Below are positions 53,026 through 61,828 of a stretch of 64,000 nt of DNA, piece by piece. The stretch comes from Streptomyces paludis. Its GTDB lineage: Bacteria > Actinomycetota > Actinomycetes > Streptomycetales > Streptomycetaceae. Position numbers and translations under genes: made by a program. Under the pieces are notes generated by a model. The model was not told where the DNA came from. It made no database searches and saw only the letters and a list, made by a program, of their open reading frames with translations. Within the stretch, counting starts at the first letter, position 1. Every line of letters begins with the position of its first letter. The stretch covers positions 248,001 to 312,000 of the forward strand of contig NZ_CP031194.1 of NCBI RefSeq assembly GCF_003344965.1, read 5' to 3'.

Positions 53026-53658
53026 ATGGCGCCACCCGACACCCGCACCCAGATCCTCGACGCGGCCGAACACCTCTTCGGCGAGCGCGGCTACCGCGGC
53101 ACCTCGGTCCGCGCGATCACCGACCGCGCCGGCGCGAACCTGGCCGCCGTCGGATATCACTTCGGCTCGAAGGCGGAACTCCTGGCCGCGGTCGCCCGCC
53201 GGGTGATCGAGCCCCTCAACGCCGCGCAGTGCGCCGGGCTCGACCGGCTGCTCGCCAGGACGCCGGAGCCGGCGGTCAGCGACCTGGTGGAGGCGTTCGC
53301 GGGGCCGCTGTTCGACGGAATGCCCGCCGGTGACGCGGGCGGTGCCCAGACATCCCGGCTGATCGTGACGATCCTCAGCGACCCGGCCGAGGAGGTGCGC
53401 GGCTGGACCGGTCCGGCCGAGGACACGGTCCGCGAGCGCTACGTGACGGCCTTCGCGCGCGCCCTGCCCGGGCTCTCCCCGGCGGAACTGCGGTTCCGGA
53501 TGCGGGGAATCCTCGCCGTGACGGCCGTGGACCGCGTGGAGGTCCACCAGCGGCCCGTCCCGGCCTGCTCGCCCCCGGCAGCGGGCGGCGAGGCGGCCCG
53601 GCACTGGGCGATCACGTTCCTGACGGCCGCGATGAGCGCACCACCGACGGGGAACTGA
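53026..53658 (+). CDS. TetR-family transcriptional regulator
   Basis: A 210-aa TetR regulator. The DNA-binding helix-turn-helix is RQTQ-like RTQILDAAEHLFGERGYRGT with SVRAITDRAGANLAAVGYHF (residues 5-45). The C-terminal ligand domain is unassigned. It is divergent from the ketopantoate-reductase-like gene, with paired operators in between, so it probably controls both. The upstream frame that stays open is not translated in a sensible protein. Confidence 0.9.
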   Translation: MAPPDTRTQILDAAEHLFGERGYRGTSVRAITDRAGANLAAVGYHFGSKAELLAAVARRVIEPLNAAQCAGLDRLLARTPEPAVSDLVEAFAGPLFDGMPAGDAGGAQTSRLIVTILSDPAEEVRGWTGPAEDTVRERYVTAFARALPGLSPAELRFRMRGILAVTAVDRVEVHQRPVPACSPPAAGGEAARHWAITFLTAAMSAPPTGN

Positions 53659-53773
53659 CACCTCGGAGCTGACGCCTCGGGACGGGCACGCCGACCGGCC
53701 CGGACCCGGCGGCCGAACTCGCCGGTACGGCGGGCCGCTTGCCGCCGCTCGCCGGGTCGGCCAGACTCGCCCC

Positions 53774-54019
53774 ATGGGGACACGGAGCGGCGCGGAGCGG
53801 GACGCCATCACGGTGGAGATCGTCTTCGCGCTGATGACGGGGATCCTGGCGGCGGGGCTGGTGTTCGCCGCCGTCGCGGTCCCCACGTACTACTGGCGGC
53901 TGCCTCCGGTGCTGCTCGGCTGCGCGGCCGGGGCGGCCGGGCTGGTCTTCGTGGCGCGGATCGTCCACGTGCTGCGGGGGTTCCGGGGGCGGCCCGGCCT
54001 GACGGGCCCCGACTCATAG
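53774..54019 (+). CDS. Small two-helix membrane protein (DUF6332-like)
   Basis: An 81-aa protein with two membrane segments (about 13-37 and 42-66) and a short basic C-terminus. The motif GTRSGAERDAITVEIVFALM with AVPTYYWRLPPVLLG fits the Streptomyces DUF6332 family, recalled and not checked. Function unknown. Confidence 0.7.
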   Translation: MGTRSGAERDAITVEIVFALMTGILAAGLVFAAVAVPTYYWRLPPVLLGCAAGAAGLVFVARIVHVLRGFRGRPGLTGPDS

Positions 54020-54145
54020 GCCAAAAACATGAGTTGGCACGGGCGCGGGCGGTACGGGAGTTGACCGCCCCTGCCGGGTCCCGGGCGGCGCGGAAGCCCA
54101 ATATTCGGTGGCGGACCCGTGCCGGCGCCCGCGACGATGCCCCGC

Positions 54146-54781
54146 ATGGACGTGAGCGAGGACATCGAAGGCCCCGGGGACACCGATGACGAGGCGACGG
54201 TGGCGGCCCGGTGGACGCGCGCGACCGTCTATCCCGACATGTGGGTCGACCCGGACGACGACCCCCGCGAAGTCGGTACCGAACCCGCCGACGAACGCGG
54301 CGTCCTGCTCGGCTTTCTGCGCCACTACCGCCTGACCCTGGAAATGAAATGCGCGGGCCTGGACGCCGAGCGGATGGCCCGGCGCTCCGTACCGCCGTCC
54401 ACGATGTCCCTGCTCGGGCTGGTGCGGCACATGGCCGAGGAGGAGCGGCATCTGCGCCGGGTGATGGCCGGCGAGGACGCGCCGAAGCTGTACCGCACCG
54501 ACGAGGACCGCGACGGCGACTTCACCGGCGCGCTCGCGGACCCGGCCGTCGTGGCGGACGCCTGGCGGCAGTGGCGGGCGGAGGTGTCGCTCACCGACCG
54601 GTATCTCGCCGGTGTCACCGACCTCGACACCGGCAACGCCGGATTCTCCGACCTCGGTCCCCAGCCCGGCGGGGAGGAGCGGCTCCGCGATGTCCTGGTG
54701 GCGCAGATCGCGGAGTACGCGCGGCACTGCGGCCACGCCGACCTCCTGCGCGAGCGGATCGACGGCCGGGTGGGCCAGTAG
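54146..54781 (+). CDS. DinB-family protein
   Basis: A four-helix DinB/YfiT-type protein of 211 aa. The core includes MSLLGLVRHMAEEERHLRRV and EYARHCGHADLLRERIDG. Three histidines (RHM, and the later two in HCGH) fit the metal-binding triad of the DUF664/DinB group. Starts at 54119, 54137 and 54146 are possible and none has a strong ribosome site. Family members are often thiol-S-transferases. Confidence 0.82.
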   Translation: MDVSEDIEGPGDTDDEATVAARWTRATVYPDMWVDPDDDPREVGTEPADERGVLLGFLRHYRLTLEMKCAGLDAERMARRSVPPSTMSLLGLVRHMAEEERHLRRVMAGEDAPKLYRTDEDRDGDFTGALADPAVVADAWRQWRAEVSLTDRYLAGVTDLDTGNAGFSDLGPQPGGEERLRDVLVAQIAEYARHCGHADLLRERIDGRVGQ

Positions 54782-54788
54782 GAGCGCG

Positions 54789-54821
54789 CCGGGCCGGCCG
54801 TCATCCCTACGGCCGACCCGG
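54789..54821. terminator. Convergent hairpin, DinB / geranylgeranyl reductase
   Basis: CCGGG-C-CGGCCGT (54789-54801) pairs with ACGGCCG-A-CCCGG (54809-54821) with one mismatch and a 7-nt loop. It lies between the two convergent stop codons. Confidence 0.7.
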
Positions 54822-54854
54822 CAACCGGCAACCGACTTCCTGTACGGGGAAGCC

Positions 54855-56165
54855 TCAGCCCCGCGCGCCCGTCTCCGGCACCCCGGCCTCCGGGGACGCG
54901 CCGGCCGGCGCGTCCGGTGTGCCCGTGCCGCCGTCCTTCGCCGCGGCGGACTGTTTGCGGTCCAGCACGTCCAGCGCCCGCCGGGCCACCGGATGCGTCC
55001 GTACGACACCGGCCAGGGTGGTCGAGCCCCGTGTGATGTCCGCGAACGCCTTCCACGCGGGCCGCAGGCCGGTGATCGCGGCGTGCACCACGCCCGGCCG
55101 GCGCGCGAAGATGCCGAGCATCCGGCGGCCGACGCCCATCTCGACACCGAGGCCCGCCTTGATGGCGAACGCGTAGTTCAGCGCCTGGCGGCGGGCGTCC
55201 ACCGCGTCGTGCGACTCGGAGATCCGGACCGCCCACTCCCCCGCGAGCCGGCCCGAGCGCAGCGCGAAGGAGATCCCCTCGCGGGTCCACGGCTCCAGCA
55301 GCCCCGCCGCGTCGCCGCACACCAGCACCCGGCCGCGCGACAGCGGCGAGTCCTCACTCCGGCACCGCGTCAGATGCCCGGACGACACCGAGGGTTCGAA
55401 GCCGGCGAGCCCGAGCCGCGCGACGAAGTCCTCCAGATAGCGCTTGGTCGCCGCGCCCTCGCCACGGGCCGAGATCACCCCGACGGTGAGGGTGTCGCCC
55501 TTCGGGAACACCCATCCGTAACTCCCGGGCAGCGGGCCCCAGTCGATCAGCGCCCGGCCCGCCCAGTCCTCCGCGACCGTCGGCGGCACCGGGATCTCCA
55601 GCTCCAGGCCCAGATCCACCTGGTCCATCTTCACCCCGACATGGCCGCCTATCCGGCTCGCGCTGCCGTCGGCGCCGACCACGGACCGCGCGAGGACCGT
55701 CCCGCCGTCCGCGAGGACGACGGCGACCGTACGGCGGTCGGGCACGGCCGGGCCGTGCTGCTCGACGCGTGAGACCGTCGCGCCGGTCCGCAGGACGGCG
55801 CCGGCCTTCTGCGCGTGCTCCACCAGACTCGCGTCGAACTCCGGGCGGTTGATGAGCCCGAAGAGCATGCGTTTGGAGCGGCGGGTACGGGAGAGCTTCC
55901 CGTTCAGCGAGAAGGTCACCGCGTGCACCCGCTCCTTCAGCGGCAACTCGAAGCCCGGGGGCAGCGAATCGCGCGAGGGGCCGATGATGCCGCCCCCGCA
56001 GGTCTTGTAACGGGGCAGGTCGGCTTTCTCCAGCAGCAGCACCTGCCGGCCCGCGACGGCCGCCGCGTACGCCGCGGAGGCTCCCGCGGGTCCTGCGCCG
56101 ACCACGACGACATCCCACACCGGCTCGTCGTGCACGCTTCCGGCGTCTGCGTTCTCGCTGCTCAC
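54855..56165 (-). CDS. Geranylgeranyl reductase-family FAD oxidoreductase
   Basis: FAD-dependent reductase of 436 aa. The dinucleotide-binding motif is GAGPAGASAAYAAAVAG (about residues 22-38), followed by LPRYKTCGGGI, the YxWxFP-type segment SYGWVFPKGDTLTVGV and the FAD motif GDAAGLLEPWTREGI. The family reduces isoprenoid double bonds, for example in archaeal lipids, chlorophyll phytol or menaquinone side chains; in Streptomyces partial saturation of menaquinone is a plausible job. GTG 56165 follows AGGAG. It is divergent from the M20 peptidase gene. Confidence 0.9.
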   Translation of the reverse strand: MSSENADAGSVHDEPVWDVVVVGAGPAGASAAYAAAVAGRQVLLLEKADLPRYKTCGGGIIGPSRDSLPPGFELPLKERVHAVTFSLNGKLSRTRRSKRMLFGLINRPEFDASLVEHAQKAGAVLRTGATVSRVEQHGPAVPDRRTVAVVLADGGTVLARSVVGADGSASRIGGHVGVKMDQVDLGLELEIPVPPTVAEDWAGRALIDWGPLPGSYGWVFPKGDTLTVGVISARGEGAATKRYLEDFVARLGLAGFEPSVSSGHLTRCRSEDSPLSRGRVLVCGDAAGLLEPWTREGISFALRSGRLAGEWAVRISESHDAVDARRQALNYAFAIKAGLGVEMGVGRRMLGIFARRPGVVHAAITGLRPAWKAFADITRGSTTLAGVVRTHPVARRALDVLDRKQSAAAKDGGTGTPDAPAGASPEAGVPETGARG

Positions 56166-56315
56166 GATGTGCTTCTGCTCCTGATCCGCCCGGTGGCCCC
56201 TGCTGTCGAAACGGCATCCTACGGCGCTGGCGCTCCTTACCCGCTGTGGGAGGATCGACAACGCCTTCTATGTACACCTGACCGATACAACGTCGCACCG
56301 ACCTGGAGCGTGCCC

Positions 56316-57680
56316 ATGACCGTGAATTCGATCGCCGAGACCGTGGCCTCCCTGATGCCCCGTGCCCGTCAGGAACTCACGGAGCTGGTGGCCTTCCGTT
56401 CGGTGGCGGATGTCGCGGTGTTCCCGAAGAGCGAGTGCGAGGCCGCCGCCGGCTGGGTGGCCGACGCGCTGCGCGCCGAGGGCTTCCAGGACGTGGCGGT
56501 GCTCGACACCCCCGACGGGACGCAGTCCGTGTACGGGCTGCTGGCCGGCCCCGAGGGCGCGCCGACCGTGCTGCTCTACGCGCACTACGACGTACAGCCG
56601 CCGCTGGACGAGGACGCCTGGCAGAGCCCGCCGTTCGAGCTGACCGAGCGCGACGGACGCTGGTACGGGCGCGGCGCGGCCGACTGCAAGGGCGGCTTCC
56701 TGATGCATCTGCTGGCCCTGCGCGCCCTCAAGGCGAACGGCGGGGTCCCGGTGACCGTCAAGGTCATCGCGGAGGGGTCGGAGGAGCAGGGCACGGGCGG
56801 GCTCGAACGGTACGCCGAGGCGCACCCGGAGCTGCTGGCCGCCGACGCGGTCGTCATCGGTGACACGGGCAACTTCCGGGCCGGGCTGCCGACGGTCACG
56901 GCCACCCTGCGCGGGATGACCATGGTCCGTGTCTCGGTCGACACCCTCGAAGGCAACCTGCACTCGGGCCAGTTCGGCGGGGCGGCGCCCGACGCGCTCG
57001 CCGCGCTCATCCGGGTGCTCGACTCGCTGCGCTCCGAGGACGGCTCCACGACGGTGGACGGGCTGCCCGCCGACGCCGACTGGGACGGAATCGACTACCC
57101 GGAGGCCGACTTCCGCGCCGACGCCAAGGTGCTCGACGGTGTCGGCCTGATCGGCCACGGTTCGGTCGCGGACCGGATCTGGGCCCGGCCGGCCGTGACG
57201 GTGCTGGGCATCGACTGCCCGCCGGTGGTGGGCGCGACACCGTCCGTCCAGGCGAGCGCGCGGGCGACCGTCAGCCTGCGGGTGCCGCCGGGCCAGGACG
57301 CCGCCGAGGCGACGCGGCTGCTCACCGCGCATCTGGAGAAGCACATCCCGTGGGGTGCGCGGGTCGCGGTGGAACAGGTCGGCCAGGGCCAGGCGTTCCG
57401 CGCGGACACCACCAGCCCGGCGTACGCGGCGATGGCCGACGCGATGCGGGTGGCGTACCCGGGCCAGGAGATGCAGTCGTCCGGCATGGGCGGCTCCATC
57501 CCGCTGTGCAGCACCCTGGCCGCGCTGTACCCGGCGGCGGAGATCCTGCTGATCGGGCTGAGCGACCCGGAGGCACGGATCCACGCCGTGAACGAGAGTG
57601 TGTCGCCTGAGGAGTTGGAGCGCATGTCGGTGGCGGAGGCCCACTTCCTCGCCAACTACGCCCGTTCCAAGCAGGCTTGA
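56316..57680 (+). CDS. M20-family metallopeptidase (dipeptidase)
   Basis: Zinc-dependent dipeptidase of 454 aa. Metal ligands and catalytic residues appear in order: LLYAHYDVQPP (His and Asp), GAADCKGG (Asp), EGSEEQGTGG (catalytic Glu and metal Glu), VIGDTGN (Asp), LHSGQFGG in the dimerisation domain, and HAVNE (His) near the C-terminus. ATG 56316 has TGGAG upstream. Family members hydrolyse dipeptides or N-acyl amino acids; the substrate is not resolvable. Confidence 0.92.
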   Translation: MTVNSIAETVASLMPRARQELTELVAFRSVADVAVFPKSECEAAAGWVADALRAEGFQDVAVLDTPDGTQSVYGLLAGPEGAPTVLLYAHYDVQPPLDEDAWQSPPFELTERDGRWYGRGAADCKGGFLMHLLALRALKANGGVPVTVKVIAEGSEEQGTGGLERYAEAHPELLAADAVVIGDTGNFRAGLPTVTATLRGMTMVRVSVDTLEGNLHSGQFGGAAPDALAALIRVLDSLRSEDGSTTVDGLPADADWDGIDYPEADFRADAKVLDGVGLIGHGSVADRIWARPAVTVLGIDCPPVVGATPSVQASARATVSLRVPPGQDAAEATRLLTAHLEKHIPWGARVAVEQVGQGQAFRADTTSPAYAAMADAMRVAYPGQEMQSSGMGGSIPLCSTLAALYPAAEILLIGLSDPEARIHAVNESVSPEELERMSVAEAHFLANYARSKQA

Positions 57681-57768
57681 GCCACCTCCGGCCGGCGTCC
57701 GCCCGAACGGGGCCGCCACGCTCGGGTCTTGGCCGTCGACACGCGCCCCTCACCCCTGGGCCATCGGC

Positions 57769-57798
57769 CCTCGGGCCTTCCGCCGGGAAGGCCCGAGG
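57769..57798. terminator. 13-bp perfect convergent hairpin
   Basis: CCTCGGGCCTTCC (57769-57781) pairs perfectly with 57786-57798 around a 4-nt loop. It lies 89 nt after the peptidase stop and 9 nt before the AAA/Nudix stop, so it can end both transcripts. Confidence 0.8.
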
Positions 57799-57806
57799 AC
57801 GGGCCG

Positions 57807-58844
57807 TCAGCCGACCGGGACGCCGTCCTCCAGGTTGAGCACCACTCCGCGCTCCCTGGCCCGCAGCGCCCAGCGCAGCCGCGTGTAGCGGGCCGGGGGC
57901 AGCAGCTCGGCGGCCTCCTCCTCGGCGACGAAGCGCCAGCCCCGCAGCTCGGGCCCCGGCAGCAGCAGCCGGCCGGCGTCCCCGGCCGACAGCAGACCGC
58001 CGTCGAAGAGCAGCCGCAGCCCGCCGTAGCCCGGCGGCCGGGCCGGCTCCCAGTCGACCACCAACAGACCGGGCACCCGGTCGAGTTCGATGCCTATCTC
58101 CTCGGCGACCTCGCGCATTCCGGCGCGCGCGGGCGCCTCGCCCCGCTCCACCACCCCGCCGGGGAACTCCCAGCCGGGCTTGTACGTGGGGTCGACCAGC
58201 AGGACCCGGTCGTGCTCGTCGAAGAGAAGCACCCCGGCCGCGACGGTCTCGGCGGTCGGGTCCGGCGTCTGGACGATCTCGCACACCCCGGCCGCGCCGG
58301 TCTGTACCGCCGCCGCCAGGGACACGGCCGTCTGCCGGGCCGTGAGCCGGGTGTTGTCGATGACGTGGGCGTCGCCGGTGAGCCAGCTCAGGGCGGCCAG
58401 ATACGGTTCGACGTGCTCGTCGCACCACCGCCGGTTGGCCTCGTTCGCCTCGTGGTCGTCACCGTGGGCTGAGCGGCCCGCGATCCGCTTGCGAAGGATC
58501 GTTTCGTCTGTGGCCAGCAGCACATGCCGTACCGGGATACGGCGGGCGGCCAGACCGCCGAATATCTCGTCCCGGTACTCCTGGCGCAGCAGGGTCATCG
58601 GGACGGCCAGCACCCCGCCCACTTCGGCCAGCAGCGCGGCGGCGGTGTCGACCACCAGCCGGCGCCAGATCGGCAGATCCTGAAAATCGCTCACCTCGGC
58701 GAGCCGCTTCTGCGGGAGCAGCTGCGCCAGTCCCGCGCCGGTCAGCTCGGGGTCGTACAGAGTGCAGTTCGGGAGCAGGTCGGTCAGTTCACGCGCCGTG
58801 CTCGTCTTGCCCGCTCCGAACGCACCGTTGATCCAGACGATCAC
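57807..58844 (-). CDS. P-loop kinase / Nudix hydrolase fusion
   Basis: A 345-aa two-domain protein. The N-terminal half is a small nucleotide kinase-like P-loop domain (Walker A GAFGAGKTS, residues 7-15). The C-terminal half is a Nudix domain with GGVVERGEAPARAGMREVAE followed by EIGIEL, a complete Nudix box. The tail (WALRARERG) is basic. GTG 58844 has AAGAGGGGGAA just upstream. The fusion suggests processing of a phosphorylated nucleotide or cofactor, but neither substrate is identifiable. Confidence 0.87.
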   Translation of the reverse strand: MIVWINGAFGAGKTSTARELTDLLPNCTLYDPELTGAGLAQLLPQKRLAEVSDFQDLPIWRRLVVDTAAALLAEVGGVLAVPMTLLRQEYRDEIFGGLAARRIPVRHVLLATDETILRKRIAGRSAHGDDHEANEANRRWCDEHVEPYLAALSWLTGDAHVIDNTRLTARQTAVSLAAAVQTGAAGVCEIVQTPDPTAETVAAGVLLFDEHDRVLLVDPTYKPGWEFPGGVVERGEAPARAGMREVAEEIGIELDRVPGLLVVDWEPARPPGYGGLRLLFDGGLLSAGDAGRLLLPGPELRGWRFVAEEEAAELLPPARYTRLRWALRARERGVVLNLEDGVPVG

Positions 58845-59092
58845 GGTTCCCCCTCTTCCGGTAGCCCCCAGAGGACTGCCCGCAACACCCTGCCACGGAA
58901 ACACCCGCCCGTCTCCGGGCCCGTGCGCGGCCGGGTGGCGGTACGGAGCCGTGGCCGGTTCGTTGCCGTTCCGAGGCCCGTCGGGCCGTAACACGGGCAC
59001 CAGGAGCCTCGTTGGAGGTCCCATACGATCCGGAGCGTGGTCCGGATCCACCACGCGGACACCGCGGACATCGCGGACACAGGGGGTACCTC

Positions 59093-59542
59093 ATGCGCCG
59101 GACCGTCATGCCCAAAACACTCGCCGAGCCCGGAGCGCCCGCCGCGCCCCGGCTCCCCGGGCGGCCCCGGGGGTCCCGGGGAGCCCGGCGGCCCGCTCTG
59201 ACGCTCGCGCTGACGGGCCTCGCCCTCTCCCTGTCGGCCGCCCCCGCCGCGGCCGACAGCAGCGCCTGCACACACCACTTCTCCGGGCCGCAGATCTGTA
59301 TCCGGCTGGAGGGTCAGGGCGCCAGGAACGCGGTCACCGGGATCTGGACGAACCCGCCCGGGGATCTCACCACGCACGAGGTATCGCTTTACCGGGGCGG
59401 CCGGCTCGTCTCGACGGCGACGGCCACCCGGTCGGGCAAGGCGCTGGCGTACACCTGGCCGACCGGGGACACCGGCACCGGCACCGAGCTGTGCGTGAAG
59501 TTCCGGGGAAGCCAGCGGCTGGCCTGCCAGACGCCGCGCTGA
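59093..59542 (+). CDS. Secreted hypothetical protein
   Basis: A 149-aa protein with a basic N-terminus and a Sec-type signal (ALTLALTGLALSLSAAPAAA, cleavage after about residue 55). The mature part of about 95 residues is beta-rich and has four cysteines (SACTHHF, QICIRL, ELCVKF, LACQTP), suggesting two disulfides. ATG 59093 follows GGGGG; ATG 59108 is an alternative. Three 9-bp CGCGGACA(C/T) repeats sit just upstream. Function unknown. Confidence 0.78.
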   Translation: MRRTVMPKTLAEPGAPAAPRLPGRPRGSRGARRPALTLALTGLALSLSAAPAAADSSACTHHFSGPQICIRLEGQGARNAVTGIWTNPPGDLTTHEVSLYRGGRLVSTATATRSGKALAYTWPTGDTGTGTELCVKFRGSQRLACQTPR

Positions 59543-59613
59543 CCTCCCGGGACGCCGGTCCGGTCACCGGTGAGGCGGTACGACGGGACGCGGGCGCCCC
59601 GGTACGCCGGCGT

Positions 59614-60582
59614 TCAGCCGCCGACCACCGCCGCGGGCTCCTCCGTACCGTCCCGGCTCTCCAGCAGCGCGGCGGCCGCCGCGCCCACCAGGCCCGCGTC
59701 CGTGCCCATGCGCGCCGGGACGATCTCCAGGTCCCGGACGTACGACAGCGTCGCGTAGTCCCGCAGGGCGCGGCGCAGCGGTGCGAAGAGCACCTCGCCC
59801 GCGTTGGCCACGCCGCCGCCGATGACGGCTATCCGGATGTCGGCCAGCGCGGCCGTCGCGGCGATCCCGGCGGCCAGTGCGCGCGCGGCCCGGTCGAACG
59901 AGGCGATCGCCACCGGGTGCCCGGCCCGCGCGGCGGCGGCCACGGCGGCGGCCGACGCGTCCCCGTCGGGGCCCGGCCGCCAGCCGTTGTCCAGCGCCCG
60001 GCGGGCGATGTTCGGGCCGCTCGCGATGCGCTCGACACAGCCCCGGGAGCCGCACGGGCAGGGGTCGCCGGCCAGCTCGACGCTGATGTGGCCGATGTGG
60101 CCGGCGTTCCCGCTCGGCCCCGGGTGGAGCCGGCCGCCCAGCACGAGACCGCCGCCGACGCCGGTGGAGACCACCATGCACAGCGCGTCGTCGTAACCGC
60201 GGGCGGCGCCCTGCCAGTGCTCGGCGGCGGCGATGGCGACACCGTCGCCGACAAGCGTCACGGGCAGCCCGCCGGTGGCCGCCCGGACCCGCTGGACCAG
60301 CGGGAAGCCGCGCCAGCCAGGGACATTGACCGGGCTGACCGTACCGGCGGAGGCGTCCACGGGTCCGGCGCTGCCGACACCGACGGCCGTGGCCGAGGAC
60401 CAGAGCGGGGAGGCCGACAGCTCCGCGAGGACCGACTCGACGGCGCCCATCACCGTCTCGCCGTTCTCCCGCGCGGGCGTGGGCCGTTGGGCCCGGACAA
60501 GGATCCTGCCCGTACTGTCCACCAACGCACCGGCGATCTTGGTTCCGCCGATGTCGAGCGCGGCGACGGATTCGGTAGGCAT
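59614..60582 (-). CDS. ROK-family sugar kinase
   Basis: Glucokinase/NagK-type kinase of 322 aa. The phosphate motif ALDIGGTKIAGALVD is at residues 7-21; the active-site Asp is in VGDGVAIAAAEHW; the zinc motif is DPCPCGSRGCVERI. No DNA-binding domain is present, so it is an enzyme rather than a repressor. ATG 60582 has GGGAG upstream. It is divergent from the LacI regulator by 187 bp, so the two likely form a sugar-use module. Confidence 0.9.
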   Translation of the reverse strand: MPTESVAALDIGGTKIAGALVDSTGRILVRAQRPTPARENGETVMGAVESVLAELSASPLWSSATAVGVGSAGPVDASAGTVSPVNVPGWRGFPLVQRVRAATGGLPVTLVGDGVAIAAAEHWQGAARGYDDALCMVVSTGVGGGLVLGGRLHPGPSGNAGHIGHISVELAGDPCPCGSRGCVERIASGPNIARRALDNGWRPGPDGDASAAAVAAAARAGHPVAIASFDRAARALAAGIAATAALADIRIAVIGGGVANAGEVLFAPLRRALRDYATLSYVRDLEIVPARMGTDAGLVGAAAAALLESRDGTEEPAAVVGG

Positions 60583-60642
60583 CGGTCTTGGATCTCCCGG
60601 CGATCGAGGTATCTCCCCTTGGACGGGGAGATGTACGGAACT

Positions 60643-60684
60643 ACTGTTTCGTGACACAGTCTCCATTCACTTGACAACGTTGTC
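60643..60684. promoter_or_regulatory. LacI operators between ROK kinase and LacI regulator
   Basis: GACAACGTTGTC (60673-60684) is a perfect 12-bp palindrome with the central CG typical of LacI-family operators; TTGACA overlapping it (60671-60676) could be a -35. A second symmetric site, ACTGT-N8-ACAGT (60643-60660), lies 12 bp closer to the kinase. Confidence 0.7.
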
Positions 60685-60769
60685 CAGGCTTTATGCTCGA
60701 CGCCACCCGCCCCGGGCCCCGCCCGGCGGCGTCGCACGTACCGCCGAGAAACGGACAGGACAGCGCACT

Positions 60770-61813
60770 GTGGCAGATATCGCCCACCGCCCCGAGAGTC
60801 GCTACGGCAACCGGCCCACGATGAAGGACGTCGCCGCGCGCGCCGGAGTGGGGCTGAAGACGGTCTCGCGCGTGGTCAACGGCGAGCCGGGGGTCACCGC
60901 CGACACCGAGCGCCGGGTGCAGGAGGCGATAGACGCACTGGGTTTCCGCCGCAACGACTCGGCGCGCGTGCTGCGCAAGGGCCGTACGTCGAGCATCGGA
61001 CTGGTCCTGGAGGATCTCGCGGACCCGTTCTACGGTCCGCTGAACCGGGCCGTGGAGGAGGTGGCGCGGGCGCACGGCGCGCTGCTGATCAACGGGTCGA
61101 GCGCCGAGGACCCGGCCCGCGAGCAGGAGCTGGTGCTGGCGCTCTGCGCGCGCCGGGTGGACGGGCTGATCGTGATCCCCGCCGGGCACGACCACCGCTA
61201 TCTGGAGCCGGAGATCAAGGCGGGGGTGGCGACGGTCTTCGTGGACCGGCCCGCCGGCCGGATCGACGCGGACGCGGTGCTCTCCGACAGCTTCGGCGGC
61301 GCCCGCTCGGGCGCCGCGCATCTGATCGCGCACGGCCATCGCAGGATCGGCTTCATCGGCGACCAGCCGGGCATCCACACCGCGAGCGAACGGCTGCGCG
61401 GCTACCGTACGGCGATGGCCGACGCGGGGCTGGCGATCGACGACGACTGGGTCTCGCTCGGTACGACGGCGCCGCGCCGGGTGCACGAGGCCGTCGTCGC
61501 GATGCTCGGCCAGCCCCGTCCGGTCACGGCGATCCTCACCGGCAACAACCGGGTGACCGTGACGGTGCTGCGGGTGCTGGCGGCGCACGAACGCCCGGTC
61601 GCGCTGGTGAGCTTCGACGACATCGAGCTGGCCGATCTGCTGGACCCCGGCGTCACGGTCATCGCGCAGGACGCGGCCACCCTGGGCCGTACGGCGGCGG
61701 AGCGGCTCTTCCACCGGCTGGACGGCGGGCTGGAGGCGCCGGCCCATGTCGTGCTGCCGACGCGGCTGATCGCCCGGGGCTCGGGCGAGATCCCGCCTCC
61801 CGCCGACGGGTAG
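60770..61813 (+). CDS. LacI-family transcriptional regulator
   Basis: A 347-aa repressor. The LacI helix-turn-helix is TMKDVAARAGVGLKTVSRVV followed by NGEPGVTADTERRV and a hinge ending VLRKGRTSSIGLVLEDL (about residue 78). The periplasmic-binding-like sensor domain follows. GTG 60770 is used, with ACAGGA about 10 nt upstream. It is divergent from a ROK kinase, and the GACAACGTTGTC palindrome between them is the likely operator. Its stop codon lies within a hairpin shared with the next gene. Confidence 0.92.
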   Translation: MADIAHRPESRYGNRPTMKDVAARAGVGLKTVSRVVNGEPGVTADTERRVQEAIDALGFRRNDSARVLRKGRTSSIGLVLEDLADPFYGPLNRAVEEVARAHGALLINGSSAEDPAREQELVLALCARRVDGLIVIPAGHDHRYLEPEIKAGVATVFVDRPAGRIDADAVLSDSFGGARSGAAHLIAHGHRRIGFIGDQPGIHTASERLRGYRTAMADAGLAIDDDWVSLGTTAPRRVHEAVVAMLGQPRPVTAILTGNNRVTVTVLRVLAAHERPVALVSFDDIELADLLDPGVTVIAQDAATLGRTAAERLFHRLDGGLEAPAHVVLPTRLIARGSGEIPPPADG

Positions 61814-61828
61814 CGGCGCTCGCTACCC
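61808..61828. terminator. Hairpin containing both convergent stop codons
   Basis: GGGTAGCG (61808-61815) pairs perfectly with CGCTACCC (61821-61828) around GCGCT. The TAG of the LacI gene (61811-61813) and the TAG of the minus-strand gene (61825-61823) are both inside the stem, on opposite arms. Confidence 0.7.
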
